Position numbers and translations under genes: made by a program. Shown piece by piece: positions 1-6,597 of a stretch of DNA of 18,227 bases (the stretch's first letter is position 1; every line of letters begins with the position of its first letter). Location of the stretch: contig CAYFQI010000024.1 of NCBI GenBank assembly GCA_964345135.1, positions 1-18,227 of the forward strand, in the 5' to 3' direction. The notes beneath the pieces are model-generated. The model had not been told where the DNA came from, did not search any database, and was given only the letters and a program-made list of their open reading frames with translations. This DNA comes from CAYMKE01 sp964345135. GTDB taxonomy: Bacteria; Bacteroidota; Bacteroidia; Bacteroidales; JBBRXJ01.

Positions 1-254
1 GTTTCTTTTAAGATTTGTACTGAATATTCATCCCTTATTTCAGCAGCTGCAGAAACGACTCCTGACTTAATTTTATTATTCGCCTTATTGTAAATCTCTT
101 TGAGCTTAGCTCCTGCATTTTCAATATTGTGAATGGCGGAAAAGGTTTTATCACGTACAGTATGGTTTTTTGACTGAATACCTTTTATTAATTTTTTCAG
201 GTTATTTTCCTGTGCCCATTTTTCAACTTTTGCAGTTGTGATTTTATTGAACAT
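1..254 (-). CDS. Partial hypothetical protein, possibly HEAT-repeat-like (5' part only)
   Basis: An open frame of 84 codons starts at the ATG complementary to 252-254 and runs off the left edge of the window, so the C-terminus is not visible. The start is well supported: a GGAGGG Shine-Dalgarno sequence (complement of about 262-267) lies about 8 bases upstream, the clearest ribosome site in this window. The protein begins MFNKITTAKVEKWAQ and is lysine-rich and strongly helical, with two helix-pair-like segments (about residues 9-43 and 50-84). The segment LIKGIQSKNHTVRDK resembles the helix-loop-helix of HEAT-type repeats. There is no signal peptide or membrane segment, so it is probably cytoplasmic. 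The HEAT assignment is an inference from pattern; no specific function is visible. Confidence 0.75.
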   Translation of the reverse strand, partial: MFNKITTAKVEKWAQENNLKKLIKGIQSKNHTVRDKTFSAIHNIENAGAKLKEIYNKANNKIKSGVVSAAAEIRDEYSVQILKE

Positions 255-417
255 GATAGTGCCCTCCGGAATATTTTATGTTTTTTAAATACAGCATGGC
301 CTATACACCATGATAAACTTTGATAAAAGTACAAAAGATTTTGATTTTGTATATGAACAACCGGAAAAAAATTAATCTCAATTTGTATTAGTCAATTAAA
401 GCATGTATATAATAATG

Positions 418-490
418 CTGTCCGGCCAGGGTTCGAACCTGGACTCTTCTGATCCAGAGTCAGACGTGTTGCCAATTCCACCACCGGACA
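418..490 (-). tRNA. tRNA-Gln (anticodon CUG)
   Basis: On the minus strand a 73-base cloverleaf folds. The acceptor stem TGTCCGG pairs with CCGGACA, with a U1-A72 pair and G73 discriminator as is usual for glutamine tRNAs. The D arm includes GGAATTGG, the anticodon stem TCTGA/TCAGA encloses the loop CTCTGGA, and the T arm contains GTTCGAA. The anticodon CTG reads the codon CAG. No CCA is encoded after the discriminator base, so the 3' end must be added enzymatically. The gene stands alone, with no other tRNA beside it. Confidence 0.95.
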
Positions 491-496
491 AAAATG

Positions 497-504
497 CAAA
501 AATA
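497..504 (-). promoter_or_regulatory. Candidate -7 promoter element of the tRNA-Gln gene
   Basis: The minus strand reads TATTTTTG just upstream of the tRNA, an exact match to the Bacteroidota -7 consensus TAnnTTTG. It lies only about 6 bases from the mature 5' end, so the leader would be very short. I see no clear -33 TTG at the expected distance, and the region is very AT-rich, so the match could be chance. Confidence 0.35.
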
Positions 505-641
505 AAAATAAAATATTTATTATATGCATGATTTTATGATTTCACAAACCGGTGTGGAACATGATATGGTATGTGACCATAAACTCAAGTGACTATAGAC
601 AAACACTATATGAATGCATCCCTAACATAGGTTTTTAAAAA

Positions 642-680
642 GTAAAACGGCTGTTTTATATTTCAAAAACAGCCGTTTAC
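642..680 (-). terminator. Hairpin terminator downstream of a gene relic
   Basis: GTAAAACGGCTGTTTT and AAAACAGCCGTTTAC (642-657 and 666-680) pair almost perfectly, with one bulged A, around a short AT loop. On the minus strand the stem is followed by TTTTT (637-641), the order expected of an intrinsic terminator for minus-strand transcription. That direction matches the beta-barrel relic ending at 779, so this is probably its retained terminator. Confidence 0.6.
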
Positions 681-778
681 CAACTAATTAAACTTAATGT
701 ATTAACCCTATTTATTAAACCATTTATGAATTTATACGGGGGCAATTAAAAAAAGGTTACAAAGAATAATAAATTATT

Positions 779-934
779 TTAAAAAACACTAAATTTTAAA
801 ATCACTCCACCGGTAAAACCATTCAATACATCACTGTCAATGTATTGTAGCCTGATATCATGGGCATATCTATAACCGAAATTAATACCAAAACGAAAAT
901 ATTGATTTATTCTGCTCGAAATTTTAGTAAAGAC
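779..934 (-). pseudogene. C-terminal relic of an outer-membrane beta-barrel protein gene
   Basis: A minus-strand open frame of 51 codons ends at the TAA complementary to 779-781 and is closed upstream by an in-frame stop (935-937), with no start codon inside. Its translation contains FRFGINFGYRYAHDI and ends in GGVILKFSVF. That is a pattern of alternating hydrophobic and aromatic strands finishing on a terminal Phe, as in the last two or three strands of outer-membrane barrels. A hairpin terminator lies about 100 bases downstream on the same strand. I see no further coding signal upstream in the other minus-strand frames, which run into the promoter of the next gene, so the 5' part appears deleted. 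The parent family cannot be named from so short a piece. Confidence 0.5.
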
Positions 935-988
935 TTAATTTATTTAAATAAATTGCGTTACTATAAAATACAATCGTCAAATGTTCTT

Positions 989-996
989 TATCTTTG
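989..996 (+). promoter_or_regulatory. Candidate -7 promoter element of the lipoprotein/EEP pair
   Basis: TATCTTTG is an exact TAnnTTTG match, 32 bases before the ATG at 1028. No convincing -33 element is visible at 19-21 bases upstream. The element lies between two copies of the palindrome TTATTTAAATAA (940-951 and 1005-1016). Confidence 0.45.
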
Positions 997-1027
997 GGGG
1001 TTATTTATTTAAATAAGTGAACAGAGC

Positions 1028-2440
1028 ATGAAAATATTGCAAAAACTTTTTTTACCAGGGCTGTTATTGTTGATTATAGTAAGCTGTACAAAAGAAGAAA
1101 TCATGGAAAAAAACGGGAAAGGGCTTATGTTTTCAACTGACACGGTACATTTTGATACGATCTTCAGCAGTATTGGAAGTATAACACGTCAATTCAAGGT
1201 ATTCAATCCGCTTAAACAGGATATTAATATCTCAACAATCTATTTGGCAGGAGGCAAGTCATCTGATTTCCGTCTGAATATTAACGGGATTCAAAGCCAC
1301 CAGGTAAATAATATTGCACTCCGGGAAAAAGACAGCATGTATATTTTTGTCGAGGTGACCATTGACCCGGATAGAAATGAGATGCTTGAAAAAGATTCTA
1401 TCGTCTTTATCACAAATAACAAAATACAGGATATTAAATTAATAGCTTATGGCCAGGATGTTTACTTGATTGACCATTATGAACTCAGGAATGATTCGCT
1501 TATGCCTGCCGATAAACCTTTTTTAATAAGACATTCATTTACTGTTGACACCGGGATCGTTATGCAACTTGATTCAGGGGCTAAATTTTATTTCAACAGG
1601 AATGCACAACTTAATATTGAAGGAACGCTCCATTCATCTGGTGCGCCAGGCAACCCGGTGATTTTCACGGGCAGCAGGCTGGACGAGGATTATGAAAATA
1701 TTCCTGGTCAATGGGGAGGTGTATATTTTACCAATAGCAGTAAAGATAATCAGTTGCAATACACGGAGATCAGAAACGGCGTATTGGGGCTTCGGATAGG
1801 CGATTATGAACATCCTGACAATGATACAGCCAATCCTAAAATACATCTGCATAATTGCATGATCAAAAATATGACCTATGCAGGGATATCTGCCTGCAAT
1901 GCTAAAATCACCTCGGCAAACCTTGTTGTTGCCAATTGCGGAACCTATGCCGTTCATTTATGGAATGGCGGTGCATATACTTTTTATCATACAACCATTG
2001 CCAATTATTATCAATTTTCCCTTCGAAATGAACCTTCAGTGTTAATAACCAACAAAGTTCCTTTTGGCAATCAACATATTTCTGATGATATGAAAGTACT
2101 GTTTTATAACAGCATTGTACATGGATATAATCAAAGCGAAATAGAAATTGGAGAAACTGATGAAAGCAGGGCATTATATTATGTATTTGATCATTGTTTA
2201 TTAAAAGCAAATGAAGATAAGCTGGATTTAGACAATACAGCTCATTTTATTGACCCGATAATCAATGAAAACCCTGATTTTGTTTCAGTCGAAGACCAGG
2301 ATTTTCAGCTTGATTCAATATCAATCGCTATTGATAAAGGAGATTATCAATCAGCACAACAATATCCTGCAGATTATTTAAAGAATAACAGGCTATTGGA
2401 TGGAGAACCAGACCTGGGAGCATATGAAAGTTCAAAATAG
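1028..2440 (+). CDS. Surface lipoprotein with beta-helix-like C-terminal region
   Basis: This is a 470-residue exported lipoprotein of unknown function. The N-terminus is a type II signal peptide ending in the lipobox IVSC, with the lipidated cysteine at residue 20. The next residues TKEE resemble the Lys-acidic-acidic surface-export signal described for some Bacteroidota lipoproteins, so an outward-facing location is likely. Residues about 30-145 look like an immunoglobulin-like beta domain (FKVFNPLKQDINIS, then IVFITNNKIQDIKL). From about residue 170 there are repeated short strands and turns (GAKFYFNRNAQLNIEGTL, QWGGVYFTNSSKDN) typical of right-handed parallel beta-helix or pectin-lyase-fold proteins. 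The end, NNRLLDGEPDLGAYE, matches a C-terminal signature common in such surface beta-helix proteins. No catalytic residues can be assigned. It overlaps the following gene, suggesting co-expression. The family pattern is recognisable; binding or structural function is inference. Confidence 0.85.
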   Translation: MKILQKLFLPGLLLLIIVSCTKEEIMEKNGKGLMFSTDTVHFDTIFSSIGSITRQFKVFNPLKQDINISTIYLAGGKSSDFRLNINGIQSHQVNNIALREKDSMYIFVEVTIDPDRNEMLEKDSIVFITNNKIQDIKLIAYGQDVYLIDHYELRNDSLMPADKPFLIRHSFTVDTGIVMQLDSGAKFYFNRNAQLNIEGTLHSSGAPGNPVIFTGSRLDEDYENIPGQWGGVYFTNSSKDNQLQYTEIRNGVLGLRIGDYEHPDNDTANPKIHLHNCMIKNMTYAGISACNAKITSANLVVANCGTYAVHLWNGGAYTFYHTTIANYYQFSLRNEPSVLITNKVPFGNQHISDDMKVLFYNSIVHGYNQSEIEIGETDESRALYYVFDHCLLKANEDKLDLDNTAHFIDPIINENPDFVSVEDQDFQLDSISIAIDKGDYQSAQQYPADYLKNNRLLDGEPDLGAYESSK

Positions 2441-3533
2441 ATTTTATAAAGGTTATTTTGTAGTAATCGTGATCAGTATGATTACTGCGATTGTATGTTA
2501 TTCTTGTTTTACAAAACAAAACAAGAATAAACCTGGTTCATTTATAAATAATGAAAATATTTACACGCTGCAACGTGGCGATGCACGTATCATGTTTTAT
2601 AATGTTGAAAATTTATTTGATACAATAGACGATCCTGATCATAAAGATGAAGAATTTTTGCCGGGTGCTCACAGACATTGGGATGAATACAAGTATAAAC
2701 AAAAACTCATTAAAATCTACAAAGTTGCTGTCGCAGTGGGAGGGGAAGAACCACCAGAACTCATAGGTTTGTGTGAAATAGAAAACAAAGGTGTATTGGT
2801 TGACCTGATCTACAAGACTCCGCTATCAAAATACAATTACCGGGTTATACATAAAGAATCACCCGACTGGAGAGGAATTGATGTTGGATTATTGTATTTA
2901 GACGACCATTTCACATTGCTGAAAGATGAGTTCATTTCTCTTCAATTTCCTTTTGACACGGGATCAAAAACCAGGGATATTCTTTATGCAAAAGGTGTTT
3001 TATTGCAAGACACGGTTCATGTATTTGTTAACCACTGGCCTTCACGGTATGGAGGAAGGCTGTCCAGTGAACCAAAACGAGTATATGCAGCCCGCATGTT
3101 AAGAAAACATATAGACTCTGTATTGTCTGTTCATCCGTATGCAAAAATTATTGTCATGGGTGATTATAATGATGAACCCGAAAATAATAGTATTAAGGAT
3201 ATACTGAAAGCCAACAGCCAACTTCAAAATATACATCGCAGTGAACTATACAATTTATCCGGGTATTTACAGGCAAATACACGTGCCGGTTCTTATAAAT
3301 ACAAAGGACATTGGAACATGCTCGATCAATTTATTGTTTCGGGTTATTGCCTGCTTGATTCGTCAGGCCTTCATACAAGTAAAAAAAGCGTTGGTGTATT
3401 TCGTGAAAAATTCCTGCTGGAACGAGACCGCTCACACGTTGGTTATAAACCATTCCGAACATACCTGGGGTATCGTTATAATAAAGGGTATAGTGACCAT
3501 TTGCCTGTTTTCCTTGATCTGTATAAATTTTAG
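2424..3533 (+). CDS. Exported endonuclease/exonuclease/phosphatase (EEP) family protein
   Basis: The protein is a DNase I-like metal-dependent phosphodiesterase. The conserved motifs appear in order: MFYNVENLFDT, IGLCEIEN (metal-binding Glu), IDVGLLY, VNHWPSRYGG (catalytic His), VMGDYNDEP (Asp/Asn) and YSDHLPVF (terminal Asp-His pair). All key residues are present, so it should be active, but the substrate (nucleic acid, phosphoinositide or another phosphodiester) cannot be told. I choose the ATG at 2424, with GGGAG three bases before it. It gives a signal-anchor-like start (MKVQNRF, then a hydrophobic run to about residue 27). The in-frame ATG at 2400 would add eight residues that spoil that shape. 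The gene overlaps the upstream lipoprotein by 17 bases and is probably translated with it. A cysteine follows the hydrophobic run but the lipobox is poor, so the protein may instead be membrane-anchored. Confidence 0.85.
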   Translation: MKVQNRFYKGYFVVIVISMITAIVCYSCFTKQNKNKPGSFINNENIYTLQRGDARIMFYNVENLFDTIDDPDHKDEEFLPGAHRHWDEYKYKQKLIKIYKVAVAVGGEEPPELIGLCEIENKGVLVDLIYKTPLSKYNYRVIHKESPDWRGIDVGLLYLDDHFTLLKDEFISLQFPFDTGSKTRDILYAKGVLLQDTVHVFVNHWPSRYGGRLSSEPKRVYAARMLRKHIDSVLSVHPYAKIIVMGDYNDEPENNSIKDILKANSQLQNIHRSELYNLSGYLQANTRAGSYKYKGHWNMLDQFIVSGYCLLDSSGLHTSKKSVGVFREKFLLERDRSHVGYKPFRTYLGYRYNKGYSDHLPVFLDLYKF

Positions 3534-3704
3534 ATATTGAATGATGGATGTATTCGTGTCCATGTAATCGAAGGTGTTCAAAAACGTTCAAGAAAAAATG
3601 TAAAAAAAATCATATCACATTTCATTGCCCGGTTTATCATTTATTAGAAGTCTACTAAAGTATTAAAAATCTCATTTTCCTTACATCATATACCATTGAT
3701 TGAT

Positions 3705-3712
3705 TATCTTTG
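3705..3712 (+). promoter_or_regulatory. Candidate -7 promoter element of the DUF5063 operon
   Basis: TATCTTTG, an exact TAnnTTTG match, lies 36 bases upstream of the ATG at 3749. A TTA at 3681-3683 sits 21 bases before it and could serve as a degenerate -33 element. This is the only good promoter candidate in the gap after the EEP gene, so the DUF5063 gene and its partner probably form a new transcription unit. Confidence 0.45.
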
Positions 3713-3748
3713 TTATTTTAACCATCTTTACAAAGAATTTAAGGATAC

Positions 3749-4408
3749 ATGGAAAAGAAAAGCCAGGTAAATAAATTACATGATTTACTGAATTCTGTTC
3801 AGGTTTCTGAATTTGTACAAACCGCCAGTGAGTTTTGTATATTCATAGAACATGCAGATCAATTCACCAAGCGGGATTTTATTTTCAAGTCAAGAGAACT
3901 TTTGCCTTTGCTTTATTATCGAATGGTAAACCTTCCGGAATTAGATACGTATACAGAAGAAGTAAATGAAAAGTACGTGTCTGAACAGGACTGGGATCAA
4001 ATTTACACGTCAATATTAACAAAAATGGGAGCAGAGGATAGTTTTCTTGAAGTATTTGCCCCTGCTATGCAGGAAGAAGAGGGGCCTGTGGTGGCCAGTA
4101 TTGCTGAATATTTTGCTGACATTTACCAGGATATTAAAAATTTCATAAGTCTTTACAACCTCGGTGATGAGGTCATTATGAACGATGCTATCTGGGAATG
4201 CAAACTGAACTTTGAAGAACATTGGGGCCAACGACTTGTCAATGCAACGCGGGCCATACACATGCTTACAACAGGAGATGAAAAAGCATTGGAAGAAAAT
4301 GACGATCAGGAAACAGGTTCATCCTCTAAGTTTGATCCTGAAAACATCAAAACAGAAGACTGGCATATCACGAAAATGATACAAGACCATGAGCGAAATG
4401 AAGAATGA
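3749..4408 (+). CDS. DUF5063 domain-containing protein
   Basis: This 219-residue soluble, acidic, mostly helical protein matches the Bacteroidota family DUF5063, whose biochemical role is unknown. Recognisable family segments are FCIFIEHADQF near the N-terminus, LLPLLYYRMVNLPE, DWDQIYTSIL, EYFADIYQDIKNFISLY, NDAIWECKLNFEEHWGQRL and the ARNTRAIHML-like helix (here NATRAIHML). There is no signal peptide or membrane segment, so it should be cytoplasmic. A modest Shine-Dalgarno sequence (AAGGA) precedes the start. The last 20 bases overlap the start of the exonuclease gene, suggesting translational coupling. In many Bacteroidota this gene sits next to the same exonuclease, so a partner role in nucleic-acid processing is plausible but unproven. 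The C-terminal 35 residues are polar and probably disordered. Confidence 0.85.
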   Translation: MEKKSQVNKLHDLLNSVQVSEFVQTASEFCIFIEHADQFTKRDFIFKSRELLPLLYYRMVNLPELDTYTEEVNEKYVSEQDWDQIYTSILTKMGAEDSFLEVFAPAMQEEEGPVVASIAEYFADIYQDIKNFISLYNLGDEVIMNDAIWECKLNFEEHWGQRLVNATRAIHMLTTGDEKALEENDDQETGSSSKFDPENIKTEDWHITKMIQDHERNEE

Positions 4409-5027
4409 ACATATTTTTAAAGGAACAATCACGAAAGAAGAAATTTCTAAGTTACCGTTGACCCACTTCCAGGGAGATATTCATATTATCAATGATCCTG
4501 AATCATTACATCATATCCTCCCGTTTTTAAAAAATCAACATTTACTTGGCTTTGATACAGAAACCAAGCCTTCTTTTAAAAAAGGGCCGAACAATGATAT
4601 TGCATTAATGCAATTGGCAACCAAAGAGCAGGCTTTCCTGATACGAATTAATAAAACCGGTTTCCCCCCGGAACTTGCGGGTATTCTGTCGGATGAAAAT
4701 ATAATTAAAGCAGGGGTTGGCATTCGGGATGACCTGAAAGGGCTCCAAAAAATAACCCCTTATAACCCCGCTGGATTTATTGAATTGCAGAAACTTGTAG
4801 TGAAGTTTGGCCTGGAAAATATAAGCCTTAAAAAAATTGCAGCCATCATCCTGAATATTCGTATTTCCAAATCTCAACGTGTATCAAACTGGGAAAATGA
4901 GGAATTATCACAATCACAACAATTATATGCTGCTACAGATGCCTGGATATGTTATGAAATCTATGAACGGCTTAAACAAAAAGGTAAAGGAATGATTGAT
5001 TTTGAAACTTCACGGCCTGAAGGTTAG
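4389..5027 (+). CDS. DEDDy-type 3'-5' exonuclease
   Basis: This 212-residue protein is a small stand-alone 3'-5' exonuclease of the DnaQ/RNase D/WRN-like fold. The Exo I motif LLGFDTETKPSF supplies D56 and E58. The Exo II motif GVGIRDDLKGL supplies an Asp at 114/115. Exo III is YAATD with Y180 and D184, the Tyr-X3-Asp spacing that marks the DEDDy class. All four metal-binding acids are therefore present. There is no helicase or polymerase domain and no export signal, so it probably acts on DNA or RNA ends in the cytoplasm; the substrate cannot be read from sequence. It overlaps the DUF5063 gene by 20 bases. An alternative ATG three codons in (4398) would still overlap and is equally possible, as neither has a clear ribosome site. 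Confidence 0.9.
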   Translation: MSEMKNEHIFKGTITKEEISKLPLTHFQGDIHIINDPESLHHILPFLKNQHLLGFDTETKPSFKKGPNNDIALMQLATKEQAFLIRINKTGFPPELAGILSDENIIKAGVGIRDDLKGLQKITPYNPAGFIELQKLVVKFGLENISLKKIAAIILNIRISKSQRVSNWENEELSQSQQLYAATDAWICYEIYERLKQKGKGMIDFETSRPEG

Positions 5028-5152
5028 TATGGATTTTCGTGCATTTGGAATACGTCTTAACGTTTTAAAAAATGAATACACTAAAATGTTTTAAAATTCC
5101 ATGTTCAATAACCACGTGATTGAAAAGAATAAAACATAAAAAATAAAAAAAG

Positions 5153-6343
5153 ATGAGCAAGAGAGCCAAAATAATACTACGTTCAGGAAAAGATCAGTCC
5201 CTCAGACGATATCATCCCTGGGTGTTTTCCGGTGCCATTAAAAAAATTGAAGGCACACCAGCCGAGGGGGATATTGTTTCTGTTTATACAAATAAAGATG
5301 AATTTTTGGGAACCGGCCACTACCAGGATGGGTCCATTGCCGTGAGAGTCTTTTCTTTTAATGACCGGGACATTGACTCAGGCTTTTGGAAACAAAAACT
5401 TTTAGACGCATACCAATTAAGAAAAGATTTGGGGTTGGCAGAAAGCAATCATACCAATGTGTTCCGATGGGTAAATGCTGAAGGAGACGGGATGCCGGGA
5501 CTCATTCTCGATTATTATAACGGAACGGTCGTATTTCAAGCGCATTCAATAGGTATGTACATGATTCGTGATACAATCACCGGGGCTTTGCATGAGATTT
5601 TAGGAGAACAGTTGAATGCTGTTTATGACAAGAGCCTTTCAACATTACCCAAAAATATTGAAATAGATAAAAAAGAAGGGTATTTGTTTCAAAATGGCCG
5701 GCACCTGAAAGGCCACGTGATGGAATACGGCAATGTTTTTAAAATCAACTGGGAAGATGGGCAAAAGACCGGCTTTTATATTGATCAGCGTGAAAACCGT
5801 CAATTGCTCATGAAATATGCAAAAAACAAAAAGATACTGAACGTGTTTTGTTATACCGGTGGGTTTTCGGTCTATGCCCTGAAAGGTGAGGCTCAAATAG
5901 TACACTCGGTTGACAGTTCCAACTTTGCTATGGATATGGTAGATGATCACGTGACGTTGAATAATAAAGCAGACAATCATCAATCATTCACAGCAGATGC
6001 ATTTGAATTTTTAAAAGAGACCAGCGAAGAATACGACATTATTATCGTGGACCCGCCTGCATTCGCAAAACACAAAAATGTACTGCAAAATGCTCTGAAG
6101 GGGTATAAACGATTGAATGCACTGGCATTCGAAAAAGTAAAAAAAGGCGGTTTGGTATTTACATTCTCATGTTCACAAGTAGTTAGCAAAAACGATTTTA
6201 AAAAAATGATGTTCCAGGCAGCTGCAAATGCAAACAAACAGGTACAGATACTTTATCAATTAAGCCAGCCACAAGACCATCCCGTCAGTATTTATCATCC
6301 TGAAGGCGAATATCTAAAGGGATTGGTATTGAGGGTAAGTTAA
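5153..6343 (+). CDS. rlmI: RlmI-like 23S rRNA (cytosine-5-)-methyltransferase
   Basis: The 396-residue protein has the same length and layout as E. coli RlmI, which makes m5C1962 in 23S rRNA using S-adenosylmethionine. An N-terminal PUA domain (about residues 5-75, with RRYHPWVFSGAI) is followed by a small linker domain (LILDYYNG, then KTGFYIDQRENR). The Rossmann-fold methyltransferase domain follows: the SAM-binding motif NVFCYTGGFSVYAL near residue 230, VDPPAFAKHKN near 300, and the catalytic-cysteine motif FSCSQVV with C340. The C-terminus DHPVSIYHPEGEYLKGLVLRV also matches the family. It lies 125 bases after the exonuclease with no clear terminator between them, so it may belong to the same unit. 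The symbol is given by similarity; related methyltransferases could modify a different cytosine. Confidence 0.88.
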   Translation: MSKRAKIILRSGKDQSLRRYHPWVFSGAIKKIEGTPAEGDIVSVYTNKDEFLGTGHYQDGSIAVRVFSFNDRDIDSGFWKQKLLDAYQLRKDLGLAESNHTNVFRWVNAEGDGMPGLILDYYNGTVVFQAHSIGMYMIRDTITGALHEILGEQLNAVYDKSLSTLPKNIEIDKKEGYLFQNGRHLKGHVMEYGNVFKINWEDGQKTGFYIDQRENRQLLMKYAKNKKILNVFCYTGGFSVYALKGEAQIVHSVDSSNFAMDMVDDHVTLNNKADNHQSFTADAFEFLKETSEEYDIIIVDPPAFAKHKNVLQNALKGYKRLNALAFEKVKKGGLVFTFSCSQVVSKNDFKKMMFQAAANANKQVQILYQLSQPQDHPVSIYHPEGEYLKGLVLRVS

Positions 6344-6597
6344 TTTTTTATATTATTTTTTATTTCTACTACCAGTTTAGTGGATGTTGATTTAGAGTAT
6401 CCAGCATAAGATATGTCTTCTGAATTCTAATTCTAATAAAACTATTTCAACAAAAAATGTAGCAATACCTTCATTTTTACTTCCCCGGATATTGTCATAT
6501 ACATTCATGAATTTTGCCTGCATGGGTATTTATTTGGTAGAAATTCTTTTTTTTTGTTATTTTACTCGAATTTTAATAAAAAAGAATGTTATAAGGA

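Noticed and set aside
295..312. Small inverted repeat CATGG/CCATG upstream of the partial minus-strand gene
   Set aside because: The arms are only five bases long, too short to distinguish from chance.
2400..2423. Upstream ATG at 2400 as the start of the EEP gene
   Set aside because: It would add eight mostly polar residues before the hydrophobic export segment and extend the overlap with the lipoprotein gene to 41 bases; the ATG at 2424 has GGGAG before it.
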